This document shows, piece by piece, positions 11,864 through 22,822 of a DNA stretch of 64,000 nt (its first letter is position 1; every line of letters begins with the position of its first letter). Location: the NCBI GenBank assembly GCA_951217055.1, contig OX578285.1:52764024-52828023 (forward strand), given 5' to 3'. The translations under genes were made by a program, and so were the position numbers. The notes beneath the pieces were generated by a model that saw only the letters and a list, made by a program, of their open reading frames with translations, searched no databases and had not been told where the DNA came from. The DNA comes from Gerris lacustris (Eukaryota; Arthropoda; Insecta; Hemiptera; Gerridae).

Positions 11864-12336
11864 TTACCGAAGGTAACGGAAGCTATGTGATCTAATGGCA
11901 GTGGCGATTTGCTTAGCTTGTTGTAGTGTTTTCGGGAATTTTAATTGGAACGGATTTTCTAAAATTTGTGGGAGTGCAACTAATGTAATAAACTTAGAAG
12001 AAATAACGCTTTCTTTTTCAGTGAAACTGTAGAAGGGTCCTGTTCCAAAAGGAACCTTTTTTTCAATTGTGTTGTTGAAGTGTTGCATGTGAGTGATGGT
12101 GTTTATGCTGAATAAATTAGTTTTTGCGGGTCCAGTTAACTTCATTGATAATATTTGAAGTTTGACTTGGTCTGTCCAACCCGATAACGTCACGCAATTT
12201 TCTAATTTATTAGAAAAAGTCCGAAATTGATAGTCCTACATCCGAGAAAATGTTGGAACATTTTAACCCATTGCCAGATTCCGTGAAATATTGTCTCTTT
12301 ATGATTAGAGGACCTTCTAAGTTCTTGTTCAGCCAT
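11864..12336 (-). pseudogene. Ty3/gypsy-type gag remnant
   Basis: A start codon at 12336 (MAEQELRRSS...) lies downstream of the primer-binding site at 12700-12683. After frameshifts and a stop near 12230, the reading YQFRTFSNKLENC then SGWTDQVKLQILSMKLTGPA resembles retroelement Gag, where a short helix is followed by 'W.(D/E)..K...L...L.G.A'. The last stretch KFPKTLQQAKQIATAI is degraded. No protease or RT is recognisable below 11864, so the element is truncated at its 3' end. Capsid function is inferred from family resemblance only. Confidence 0.55.
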
Positions 12337-12682
12337 TGCTACCGCAATTGGGCCGCTTCAGAAAAGGCCTCTTTGACATTTTATTTAAGTGCCAAAGATG
12401 CTACTTGGTCAAAGATACTACTTTAAGGTCGGATGTGTGTGTGTTCATTGTTATTTGATCTCTAGCTTTTTTAATTTCTGGGTGAAGTATTAACAATTGG
12501 ATATTACTTTCCCAAGTTCGTCTATACATTCCCCTCACTTGAAATACCGTGTTCAGTACAAAAGTTAATGAGGGCCTTTTTACGCCAGCTGCAATATCCT
12601 CTCCCAGTCATGTGCTAATCACGTTAAAAAATTTAAAATAAAGAAAAACAATTTAAAAATTATTGCTGTGACTTACCTAGTT

Positions 12683-12700
12683 ATCCCACCGCTGCCACCA
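12683..12700 (-). other. Primer-binding site complementary to tRNA-Leu 3' end
   Basis: On the minus strand this reads TGGTGGCAGCGGTGGGAT, an exact complement of a eukaryotic tRNA-Leu 3' end (…ATCCCACCGCTGCCA plus CCA). It starts two bases after GTTACA, the expected right end of an LTR, and gag follows ~350 bp further on. Only the tRNA tail is present, so this is not a tRNA gene. Confidence 0.7.
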
Positions 12701-12702
12701 GG

Positions 12703-13200
12703 TGTAACGGGCCGATGATTAGTGGAACTAAAAACTATATTGATCTAAACACAAGGAGGGCCAAACACAGAGTGAAACCTGGTCGGCTCCATGAGCAGGT
12801 CACCCGCCGGGGGCTATGAACCCCCGCGGCAGCACTTCCCCCTAGACCGGTACATATATACAGCGTGTTTCAAAACATATATGGCACAAAAATCCAGAGA
12901 ACAATATTCAATATTTTTCAATAAACAACACAATCCAACTGTCATTTGTATCCTAAGCGTAACTAAGGAATTAGGCGGCCATCCGCAACCTATGAGAATG
13001 CGACCCCTACAACTTCTTATTATTTTTACCAACTTCGCCCCTGTACCCCCTCCCCCCCTTTTTCTTTCCCCTCATTGTTGTTTATTAAGGGAAAGATGGA
13101 GTGGGGACGATAAAATAATAATATGTTTAATAAACTCAATGCTGCGTTTTGTTTATAATAAAAGTCTAATTAAAGTCATACACAATAAACCATAGAATCC
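12703..13200 (-). mobile_element. Putative 5' LTR remnant of minus-strand gypsy element
   Basis: The LTR inner boundary is fixed by ...GTTACA next to the primer-binding site. The outer boundary was not found (no matching GTTACA on the plus strand downstream), so the right coordinate is a guess. The plus ORF 12791-13195 (134 codons) lies in this interval, has no recognisable domain, and is not called as a gene. Confidence 0.35.
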
Positions 13201-13350
13201 CTAACTTTTTTCCCCGAAGACCGCGTGCCCATTTTTAGTTCTCTATAGCCAAATATTATATATTAGAACCTCAATTTACCCTCTCCCGATCAACCGTCTT
13301 TCTCGATTATACGTCAGGCACATCTACCGAACTCATCCCCCTTTTTATCG

Positions 13351-13552
13351 CCCCCCCCCCCCCCCCCCCGGCGTGTGACCATGAAAGAACTACCTGTCAA
13401 TTATTACGCTCAAAAAGTGTCTGTATGCAGGGCCGGATTTAAAGTTCGGAAGCTCATAGGCCCAAGAGTTTTTTCCGCCCCCTCTTCATAACATCGGAGG
13501 GGAGGGGGGGGGGGGGAGGGGGGGGGGGGGGGGGGGAGGGGGAAGGGGTTGT
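13351..13552. repeat. C19 run and interrupted G-rich tract
   Basis: C residues at 13351-13369, then 'cagggccggattta' at 13433 (a short-transposon-type terminus), then a G/A tract at about 13496-13548. The G tract has several blocks of three or more G and could fold as a G-quadruplex. Confidence 0.7.
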
Positions 13553-13880
13553 TTTATTTTCAAGAAAATAATCTTTATGATTACTTTATGATGAATCAAT
13601 TTTTTGTATTTTGAGTGTATTGTAAATTAAATAGACCAACAAGGTGATGCTGCATTTTTCTTTGTCAGCCTTTTGCACCAAAAAGGGTTTCAAATGTAAT
13701 CGCTCATCTACAACAACAGGCTCTAATGGAGGCTTCCAGTCAAGTGGTGGGGAGACCGGAGCAAGGGAACCTCGGAACGGGACCAGGACCAGATGGCAGG
13801 GAACGGATCTTCTAATCGCCCCTTTCAATAAGATAGTTTGGAGATTCCGAACATCAAAAAATAAACAAACTTTTGACAAG

Positions 13881-13976
13881 TATGGATTTTAGCGGAAAGA
13901 AACCATCTGACATATTACGAGAAATGCGTAACCTCGCCAACAACAAATTAAGCGACCAAATTTTAAAAACACATTA
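13881..13976 (+). pseudogene. Ty3/gypsy gag fragment, second element
   Basis: ATG at 13881 opens a 31-codon reading containing KKPSDILREMRNLANNKLSD then QILKTH and a stop. The K-P-S-x-L-L-R-x-M-x-x-L-A block is a familiar segment of insect Ty3/gypsy Gag proteins, where it is normally followed by W-x-x-R-L-P; here the frame ends at the Trp position. Sequence 13720-13870 just upstream may be degraded gag as well. It lies on the strand opposite to the remnant at 11864-12336. Confidence 0.5.
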
Positions 13977-14546
13977 AATCCTGCTCAGGTTTAAATCCTG
14001 CTCAAACATTTGCCGTTACCTTCAAGACGGAAAACTCTGTTCGTATCATTTTACCTTCGGAAAAAAGGTAAACAAATGTGAACAACCTTGTAATTATAAT
14101 GCTTCACATCAACAACGCAGGGAAATTTCAATGCTTGAATAACTGTGAAGCGACTCTTGTTCAAGCTTGCGTTTCATATCGAGCAGATGTGAACACACCT
14201 ATTAAATATTGCAGATAACAAACTAGACTAATAGAGGGTTCTACAAATGTCTTTTCAACAAACAATCAACAAGCAAACACTCAATCAATCAATCAATCAA
14301 CAATTACTCAACAAGCGAACAACAATAAATCAATCAAACATAAGTCAATCATCAACTAACAGTAATTAATCATTCAATCAACAAATTCAAGATAGTCTTT
14401 TACACTGAAGGGGGGTAATTTAGGGAATTGATTTTATTTTAGTAAAATTTTATTTATTAAGTTCACACACTGTCAATATTATTATTTTGACAAGTTATAA
14501 AATAAACATCAGGTAGTCGAGGTTTAGACGTCAACCAAAATAATTT
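13977..14546. other. Intergenic, CAAT-rich
   Basis: Contains a stretch of tcaatcaa / caacaa units around 14270-14380 (imperfect simple repeat). No gene. Confidence 0.4.
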
Positions 14547-14663
<117 letters not shown>

Positions 14664-15322
14664 AAGTTGCTCATGATGATGCACTGTTGAGCTAGGTGGT
14701 GGCGAGGAGGGCCCACCAAACTGACGATTTAATTTTTGTAATTTTTATTTTAATTACATAAGAAGCAGAAAAGTAAATTAATAAAAAAAAAATGTAGTGG
14801 CAACATTATCATATACCAGCCAATGACGAATCTAGGAAGGGGGCAGCGTGGTCCAGGCACCATATAAGAGGGGCTACAAAATTAGCCATACGTTTTTTAT
14901 TATTTTATCTTATGTATTATACATATAGGTATAGAGATATATTTTCTTACTAGAATCAGAATATGAAAAAGTTGATTAACCCAGTAGCTCCCAAAGCGCC
15001 AAAATGTGCGTCGCAGGGTCCTTGGAGAGCCGCGACTTTCTCATAGGGGCTCCGCAAAAACCACAAAATGTTTATAATTTTATTTCCATTTTCAATTCGT
15101 TGATGGAGGTTATTTTTAAAAGATGAATACTATGAATTTCATCCTTTTACGAAGCATCCTAAGTATCTTTAAAATAATTTGACCTTGAGCGTCTACTAAC
15201 TATACAGGAATCAGCAAGGGCGACGAGAATCGAAAAACATTTGGAATTTCTATAAATTTTTCTATTAATTAAAAATATATTTATAATTTAGTTAATAATT
15301 CCACATTTTGAGAGGGGTTTGA
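14664..15322. other. Intergenic, possible short-transposon scraps
   Basis: 'cagtagctcccaaagcgcc' (14983) and 'aatgacgaatctaggaaggg' (14823) resemble degraded DNA-transposon termini. No coding signal. Confidence 0.35.
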
Positions 15323-15540
15323 GGGTGGTTTTGAGGATCCTTCTACATTCTTGCACAAGTCTGTCTGTGTTTCTGCAAGTGATCTCCGGAAGTACCCAAC
15401 ACAAAAATAAATTTGAAACTCTGCAGCTATGTTATGTGTAATAACCTAAATACAGGAAAATTATAGGGAAATCCCAAAAAATCGTCCCTTAAGAACTTAA
15501 CTTAAGGGTTGAAATTTTCTTTTTACCGGTAATGAGGATG
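15323..15540 (+). repeat. Diverged family A/B fragment
   Basis: Aligns with 46163-46395: 'gtctgtctgtgtt', 'tctccggaa', 'caacacaaaaataaa', 'gttatgtgtaataacc', 'acaggaaaattatagg', 'aagggttgaaa', 'tttttaccg'. It corresponds to the outer third of family A. Confidence 0.55.
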
Positions 15541-16105
15541 GGGTGTTTAAAAAAGGAGGACGTCGGACGCCTTGAGTACACATATATATTTAGTTTCTTT
15601 TTTGTACCAATTCATCTTTGCGCTGTGTCAAAATTTCGTTTTTCCTCGTCCCCTCTAATTTGTTTTAACCAATCCACGAATAAATCTAAACAATGGGGAC
15701 AAATTGAGCTAGACACTTCGAAGTAGTTTCATATTGCGTTTGGACAGTAAACATGTAAGCCTCCTTTTTTTTTGTAGTATACTAATAAAATATAAGCTCA
15801 TAAGCACTTATGTGTATTTATGCACCTTTTTTACCTTATGTGAATCTTTATTGCGTTTGGACAATACAAATGCACTTATGTGCACGTTTGTTTTATCGAC
15901 ATTTTTATCGAACAAATTTTAAATTACCGCCATCTTTATACTTCTGGGCCGGTTATGCTGGTTAGCGAATTCGTTATTTGTTGCATACCCTACGGACTCT
16001 TTGCGTGTGTTGAAAGCAGAAAGCACATACTTGGCCAATTTATTAACTCCGCCTCCTCGCATCGTTCGTCAATCCCAGAAGGCGCCTACTGATGCTACCC
16101 AGCGA
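15541..16105. other. Intergenic, no gene seen
   Basis: Three overlapping plus ORFs of 62-70 codons (15532-16092) lack recognisable domains. Two short blocks with 'gcgtttggaca' (15738, 15854) are repeated. Confidence 0.35.
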
Positions 16106-16500
16106 TTTAACTGCTTGGAGTGGGTAAATTATAAAATGGTAGTGCGTGGAGTATAACAAGGGTGTCATTGGTATTGTGAATAAGAAATTAGTTAGAATAA
16201 AGGGGGGCACGTAAAATGTTGACGCTTTTTTTGACAATATGGCGTGGAAAATTTAACAATTTACACAAGTGTTATATATTTTTGTAATCTACTCTTTAAC
16301 ACCTTTCATTAGATACCCCACTCAAAATTTCAAAAAAAAAAATCGCGTTTCATATTATCCGCCGTATTGGATTCACAGTTAATCTGATCAAATTGCAATT
16401 CTTATTTTTTCTATGGCCCAGCAGAACGCATATTATGAATATTTCTGGTAACAGCAGAAAATTAAAATATTTCTACGTGTTACAAGAGGGAGGGGTTTCT
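16106..16500 (-). repeat. Family B repeat
   Basis: Shares with 62510-62970: 'gaaattagttagaata', 'atggcgtggaaaatt', 'atatttttgtaatctac', 'gataccccactcaaaatt', 'ttatccgcc.t.ttggat', 'cagttaatctgatcaaat', 'ctatggcccagcag' and 'gtaacagcagaaa'. Non-coding. Confidence 0.7.
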
Positions 16501-16519
16501 GGTTCGATTTCTGGTACGA

Positions 16520-16875
16520 TTTGTTCCAACCCCGTTATTTGTAGCGTCCTTTGCATTTGCATAATCCCGTGGATTTGTAGATCGTACAATGATCGTTTTA
16601 TTTACTCCCTAGTCTATGGATCGTTTAGGACAGTTGTGACTATAATTCGTACTGTATAAAAACAAACAAAACAGGAAACTAGGAAACCAATTTGCAAACC
16701 TTCCTGTTGTTATTCGTGAGATTTGACATATAACTGCGCATGTCATACTAACTAGAAATGGGTATTGTCTTAGCACCCGACTGTACTGACTTCGGCAATA
16801 TTCGGAAGTTCCGACTTTAAACGAAGCTAAGCTTTCAGTTTCTCCCGCGTTCATGACTTCTTGGTCGACCTCTAC
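16520..16875 (+). mobile_element. MITE family G, copy 1 (left end damaged)
   Basis: Starts like the element at 23881 (tttgttccaaccccg) and ends with cttcttggtcgacct, like the right end of 20392-20963. Shares 'ctataattcgtactgtat', 'gacataactgcgcatg' and 'cccgactgtactgacttcgg' with those copies. A minus ORF (16609-16983) crosses it; its conserved part reflects DNA identity between copies and is not called as a gene. Confidence 0.6.
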
Positions 16876-17483
16876 CATTTTATTATTATGCCATCTACAA
16901 TCTTTTATCAGACTGATGTTATAGCCTACTTTCTTAACTACTTTCTTGTTATGCCCACTTTCTACTACTAATAGCATGTTCAATAATATGGAACATTGCT
17001 AAGAAGCGGTATTTTGAGCTTGAAGTCTAAGAGGCTAATGTTAGTGGTTTGTATTTTAACCTGATAGTTTTCAAGTGGTAGAGGAGAAAGGAGAAGGGCA
17101 TTTAAGATGTCCCGCCAAGGGCTCAAAATTTCTATTTACGGCCCTTCCTGTCCTTTCAGAAAAAAAGCTTAGAAGATAAATCAATGCGGCTGATAATTTA
17201 ACTAAGTGTATTTTTAACTCTACTAATGTTAGTTTTTTCTACAGTGATTAACACCAGTTTTAAACATAAAAATTAAAAAGGAATTAGTTAAAGATGACGT
17301 TTATTACTATTAAGGTATATTAAAGGCACACACACACATACACAAAATCCAATTTTGTACTTAAAATTAGGAACCTTTACTTCTGTTTTATTTTATTTAT
17401 TTATTTATTTTTTCTTTTTTTTACCCATTGGCTCGGAGTTACAAATTAATAAATATTTATTAGTTAGTTACAATATAATGGTA

Positions 17484-17488
<5 letters not shown>
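16876..17488. other. Intergenic, no gene seen
   Basis: Ordinary AT-rich sequence. An A/C-rich stretch (cacacacacatacacaaa) lies near 17329. Confidence 0.4.

Positions 17489-17562
<74 letters not shown>
17489..17562. repeat. (TA)n microsatellite
   Basis: ~74 bp of AT dinucleotides. A second, shorter tract is at 17808-17829. Confidence 0.9.
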
Positions 17563-17566
<4 letters not shown>

Positions 17567-17970
17567 AAATAAATCTTGATACATAAATGCTAGTGTCGAT
17601 ATTTTTTATTTTGTTTAGGAATATTGTATTAGTATGTTACAAGAGTTTTTTTCTACAATTTTTTATAACCAGGTACATCAGCTTCAGGAACTTGTATAAG
17701 AGGCAATGGTTCGGTTATATTACAGTCAACATAAATCCAATTAATAGTAGTAACAGTATTTCTAACTATATGTGTGTATATATATATATTTTATTTTTTT
17801 CATCAAATATATATATATATATATATATTTGATACATAACCTCAATGTCAACCTTAAACCTCAAATGTCAGTATGGGCAAGCTGACTCAAGTTACATGGT
17901 AAAGTTAAGTTTATTAATGTATATAATATTTACTTAATTTATTTTACATTAGAGATTTTTTCCACTACTG

Positions 17971-18097
<127 letters not shown>

Positions 18098-20391
18098 TAA
18101 TATTAAAAAAGTTTATACACCCTGCTTGTAAAGGAGGATTAAAAATACATAATATTCATAATTTCTTCTTTTTTTTTTTTTACAAAAATATGCGACATAA
18201 TGTTCCTTGTTATGGCGTTATTTTATTATTTATTTATTTATATTAAAATATTTTAAAAAACACCTTTCCGAAGAAACATAGACATTTACATCCTGCTCGC
18301 CCATAATCACCCTAAAATCTACTTTTTTAACATCAAATATACTAACTCTTTTCATAGGAATATTGTACTGTTTTAATATTTGTTCTAAAAATTGTTTATT
18401 TTTCTTATAGTTTACAATATTTATTTAATTATTAATAGGTTTACATTTCCTTTATGCTATATATATGTAAAATTGTTACCTAATATATTTGTTTAATAGT
18501 GAGTGTTTACGTTTTAATCGTATGTGTGGAACGATATTTACAGGTAATAACAACAAGGTAATAATTAAGCACGGATAATAATTACAACAGATTACAACAG
18601 TTTGCAGTGGAAACAGCTAGAAAAATATTTATTAAAAATTACGCTCCTTAATCTACTCGATAATTACAAAAGACAATATTCATGTTTAAACCGGATGACC
18701 GGTAAAAAAAAAACTGCTAATTCCAATCTTCCGTGCGTCGGCTGAATTAAACTCGCGCAAATCATAGTTTTTTACCACTATATTTAGTTTCAATTTTATT
18801 ATTACAAAAAAAAAGAATCGACATAGACAATCACAATAAAAAGTAATAAACCGACATCCAAAAAATAAGACGACTAAAATTATATTTCTAAGTATAAATA
18901 TATATATATGTTTAACAAGTATAGGAACGATAAAAGAGGTGAAACAAATAATTAGGATACTAAACCCTAGTAAACAAATACAAGTAAAAACATAGTATTT
19001 TCTTGATCGTACAAGTACCTCTAGTTTAATACTTACATCTCAGTATATATCATTCAGTTTAATTAAACCTTAACCAAATAATCAAATATCTATTATTAAA
19101 ACTGTTGCAACATGTACCTCTGTTTTAACATTATGTAAATCTTCATTATACATTTATTTTAACAGCAGTGAAACGAATAGGAACTAAGTTTATTGGCACT
19201 TCTTTAGACTGGTACTCCCCTTATAAAAACCAAAGTGTGATATTCCTTTGTCCCAAATTACATTCCATCCCATTTTCTTAATAGCTATTTAGACAAAGGA
19301 TTGTATAAATAAACCACTTATATTATAAAAAAAAGACATAGGGGAGTAACAATCTGTAGAAGTACGCGTTTATTAATGATTTCAAACTCATTAAATAATA
19401 ATAAATAACCAAACAAATTAAGTAAAATTATAATAAACGTTTATTTACCCGTAACGAATCCTAATTCCATCTGTCTGAACTCAATGTAAGCTAATTTTGT
19501 GTCGACTGCGTAAAAAAATGTTAACATATTTTTATTTTAACTTTTTTTTTGAATTAACTGAAAATCATTGGGTTTATTTTTATTCCCTGCCCACAACTAT
19601 GTTTAACCTCTCATGTGGTATTTATAAATTCTGTAGAGAGCAATTGCTTTATTAATCTTATGCCTATAACAAATTGTGTCGCCTAAGTCTAGGATGTCCT
19701 CAGCACTTTTAATTCGTATAAAAAAATATCAAATAAATACAGATCAACAACACTTATTAATATTATATATATAGTCATGGGTACAATGTTTATTATTAGG
19801 AAAATGCCCGTGAAAATTTTGAAATAGAATAAATAACTGCAATAATATCATAAAATGTAGAGTGTCACGCTACGTTTTAAACTCGATTGTTTTTAAAAGA
19901 ATTATAATTATAAAATGTTTTTTATCCTCTAATCGATATTATAGGAGATTATTAAAGCGGATTTGATTAAGGCGGACTTGGCACGTCTACGATTGTGAAC
20001 CGAGAATGATGTTTTATGTATGATCTTAAACTATGAAAACATGGTCTTTAAAAAACTATTTACTAGAGAATATGGTCTTAAACTCTAAAAACAATCATTA
20101 CATCTCCTTGGAGTAAAGTATACGGGGATTTGGATTGGCTTTGCTTACCCACTCTTTCCCGTAACTGTATTTATTTGTAACCTTTAGCAATTGAATTCCG
20201 TCTTAAGAACCTTCTAGCCGTTTTAAGTGGTGTTTAAGCAAAACTAAATCGTCCCCTCTCACTAATTAAACCCATAGGGGTCGTGTGTCGTAAGAGTTGG
20301 GCTTCAAAAACATTTTATGTGTAAAAACAGGGTACATTCAGTGAAAACTGGTGAAACTGGCACCACATATGTATTATAATCAATAATACAA
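18098..20391. other. 2.3 kb AT-rich intergenic, nothing recognised
   Basis: Scattered T and A runs. No ORF above noise, no repeat shared with the window, and no RNA gene motif noticed. Confidence 0.5.
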
Positions 20392-20963
20392 ATTACTAAA
20401 GGTCGACCAAGAAGTCATGGAAATCTGAGGAGTGCGCTAGTGTCGTTGTTTTGGTGTCATGTAAAGTCAGTTTTTAATAAAATAGAGCACTGTCAAAAAA
20501 CACAGTGTTGTTCTTTTGCTATTAATAATTTTATTTTTTATAACTTCTATATTTACTGCAACAGGCAACACTGAACCTGATAAAAAATCACTAATAATAT
20601 ACGATAATATCTTTATATTATTATTTATTGATTATTCATAGTAATATTCTTTAAATCTAAATCGATTTTCTTCTATATTAATCTATTTTTTTCTTCCTCC
20701 TTATTTCTTACTTTGATTTGGATTTAGGTCTGTTGTGACTATAATTCGTACTGTATAAAAACAAACAAAACAGGAAACCTAACAGATTGGAAACCTTATT
20801 CGTGAGATTTGACATAACTGCGCATGTTATACAAACTAGAAATGGGTATTGTCTTAGCACCCGACTGTACTGACTTCGGCAATACTCGTAAGTTCCGATT
20901 TTAAACGAAGCTAAGCTTTTAGTTTCTCCCGTGTTCATGACTTCTTGGTCGACCTTTAGTAAT
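20392..20963 (+). mobile_element. MITE family G, copy 2 with perfect 28-bp inverted ends
   Basis: 20392-20419 (attactaaaggtcgaccaag plus aagtcatg) and 20936-20963 are perfect inverted repeats. The right half (20720-20957) matches 16625-16872. A 76-codon minus ORF (20708-20938) parallels part of the one at 16609-16983, but the two differ by many non-conservative changes and an internal deletion; treated as non-coding. Confidence 0.75.
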
Positions 20964-21747
20964 ATTTATTACACAGTACTGATAAATATTTTTGAAACAC
21001 AACTCTTGAGCTTGAGAAGCGAAGTAAATTGTTTAGGATAGAGGTAATTACGAGATCATTTCCTTAACGGTATCAACTATTGATGTAGCATAAATAATTC
21101 TATTTTTAGGCTTGAAAATGGCTCGAGTAGCCGAATTGCAACGTTGCCCCATAGTATGAAGCATTGTTAGTCTTCTTTCTCTTCCTACCTATTCAACGAT
21201 CTAAATTACTCGATCTATAAGTTATTTTTATTGTTACATAAGTATTATATTGTCCCCTAAGAAATAAATATTATTGTTTAATCTATAGTCATACAAATTA
21301 ATTTCTTTTTTGTTGATCTTTCAAAATAATTTAATAATCATTTATTTTCGAAGTCCCTAAAAATGTAGGTTGCCAACATAAAGGAAAAATCAGCTGGTGA
21401 CTGTTTTTCTATTATTTTATTGTGTGATCAAATCAGAAATAAAACAAATGGTGTTGTCCACGACTAAACTTAATCAATAAGAAAACTTGCGAATCAAGTA
21501 CTTAAACAGTTAAATGGGATTTTCTCAAAACCAGCACTACCCCTAGCTGCGGTTTAGGCGTACTTTTTTGTCAACAAAAAATAGGAATATTTTAGATTAA
21601 AAAAACACCTTTGTTGAGCTTGCTAAATACGTCAGCTTTTGTAAACTTTTTATATTATCCGGGTTTTTTTGGCTTTTGAGTTATAACAACTCAAAAAATA
21701 AACTTTTTTGCTTGTTATATTTAAATATGATCACAAAAGAATAATGA
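20964..21747. other. Intergenic, no gene seen
   Basis: AT-rich. Nothing recognised. Confidence 0.4.
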
Positions 21748-22246
21748 TTTTCACACGAGTTGCGTACCGTACTTTATCTACGATTGTGGATTTTAATAAT
21801 AAATACAGAAAAAAAAAAAAATGTAATAAACTTCCTGTATGTAAGTTCGTATTTCTCTTTTGATAAAAATGACATTAATTCATTAGTTGAATTTTGTGCT
21901 GAATTAATTATTTCGGTAGGCGTATTATTCTCCTCATTTTCGTCATAATCACTTAAATCACTCATTATTTTTCACTAAAAACTCGATATAAACATTTAAT
22001 TTAATTAAACAAACAGCAAATTAGTTTTGTTAAATGTAAACAAACAGCAAATTAGTTTTCTTAAATGTAAACAAACTCGCTGATCGTGCGTTAAGATGAA
22101 GAATTCCTCTTTTTTTTCCGCACAAGGGCGGAAATAAAGAAGAATTATGAACGCGCATGCGCAATGAATACAGCTACGAAAAGAATTTCTTTCTACGCAT
22201 CCAGACAGAGATATAATGTTTATATTTCGTATCAATCGTAGATAAT
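21748..22246 (-). mobile_element. Family C element, tandem copy 1
   Basis: On the minus strand the order is: end TATCTACGATTGATACGAAA (22246 side), GCGCATGCGC (near 22157), a hairpin-forming block of cttctttaccgc type (22098-22140), the short ORF (start 21965), then the other end CAATCGTAGATAAAG (21774-21790) and a truncated foldback tail. The ends carry the inverted core ATCTACGATTG / CAATCGTAGAT. Confidence 0.75.
21774..21965 (-). CDS. Short acidic ORF of family C, copy 1
   Basis: Begins MSDLSDYDENEENNTPTEII and ends the conserved part with SKEKYELTYRKF, after which the sequence turns AT-rich and low-complexity. The N-terminal half is rich in Ser, Asp, Glu and Asn; the last part looks like the start of a helical domain. 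The same ORF start occurs at 22562 (minus), 46742 (plus), 46560 (minus, with a stop) and 51216 (plus). The pattern 'L-x-x-x-S-[RK]-x-x-Y-E-x-x-Y-x-K-F' recalls the N-terminal region of tyrosine-recombinase-derived proteins in arthropod genomes; this is inference from memory of the family. It may be a 5' exon stub of an autonomous element. Confidence 0.4.
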   Translation of the reverse strand: MSDLSDYDENEENNTPTEIINSAQNSTNELMSFLSKEKYELTYRKFITFFFFSVFIIKIHNRR

Positions 22247-22424
22247 AGTACATTACGCGTCGAGTGCGGAAAGTAGCATTTTGCATGCGAGTGTGGAGTT
22301 TGCACCCGAGCGACAGCGAGGGTAGTATAACCACCCGAGCAATGCAAAATGCCGTTTTCGCATGAGTTGCGTACCGTACTTTATCTACGATTGTTAGATT
22401 TAAATAATAAATACAGAAAAAAAT

Positions 22425-22562
22425 AAACTTGCTGTATGTAAGTTCGTATATCTCTCTTGATAATGATGGCATTAATTCTTGAGTTGTATTTTTTGCCGAA
22501 TTATTTATTTCTGGAGGAGTATTATTCTCCACATTTTCGTTAACGTCACTTGATTCACTCAT
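22425..22562 (-). CDS. Short acidic ORF of family C, copy 2
   Basis: Conserved 46 codons beginning MSESSDVNENVENNTPPEIN and ending SREIYELTYSKF. The frame stays open to 22005 (185 codons in all), but the extra codons read through the element's AT-rich end and foldback tail and are not protein-like. A ttttattaaagt-type leader and 'gtgaaaaac' precede the ATG in all copies, suggesting a shared promoter/leader. Confidence 0.45.
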
Positions 22563-22663
22563 TGTTATTCACTAAAAACTCGATATAAACAGTTACTTTA
22601 ATAAAAGAACAGCAAATTAGTTTTGTTATATGTAAACAAACTCGCTAATCGTGCGTAAAGCTG

Positions 22664-22711
22664 AAGAATTCCTCTTCTTTACCGCCCTAGGGTGGTAAAG
22701 AAGAGGAATTA
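22664..22711. repeat. Hairpin upstream of family C ORF
   Basis: gaattcctcttctttaccgc and its inverted partner ggtggtaaagaagaggaatt flank a central ccctaggg. The same hairpin with a gctagc centre is at 51066-51112, and its remnant forms the centre of the inverted dimer near 46610-46640. Confidence 0.7.
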
Positions 22712-22822
22712 TTCAGAACTATGAGACGCGCATGCGCAATGAATAAAAGTACGTAAATAATCACTTTCTACGCATCTAAACAAAGATATAATGTTTATAT
22801 TTCGTATCAATCGTAGATAAAA

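Larger units (their letters stand above)
22247..22822 (-). mobile_element. Family C element, tandem copy 2 with full foldback tail
   Basis: The ORF module spans 22822 to ~22379, with end cores tcaatcgtagataa (22809-22822) and ttatctacgattg (22379-22391). It is followed (minus sense) by a ~135-bp foldback tail, 22247-22380. The tail's arms pair 'agtacattacgcg...gcattttgcatgcgag' with 'ctcgtgcg..aacggcattttgcat' inverted. Copy 1 starts directly at its edge, so the two units are head-to-tail. Confidence 0.75.

Noticed and set aside
12681..12702. A tRNA-Leu gene
   Set aside because: Only the 3' acceptor end with CCA is present; genomic tRNA genes in animals lack the encoded CCA and no other arm is visible. 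A primer-binding site explains it.
12791..13195. 134-codon protein
   Set aside because: No recognisable domain, and it lies in the putative LTR of the minus-strand gypsy remnant.
16609..16983. 124-codon minus ORF partly shared with 20708-20938
   Set aside because: The similarity follows MITE DNA identity, and the two readings diverge with gaps and non-conservative changes.
22005..22562. A 185-codon protein
   Set aside because: Only the first ~46 codons are conserved between copies; the remainder reads through the element end and foldback tail.
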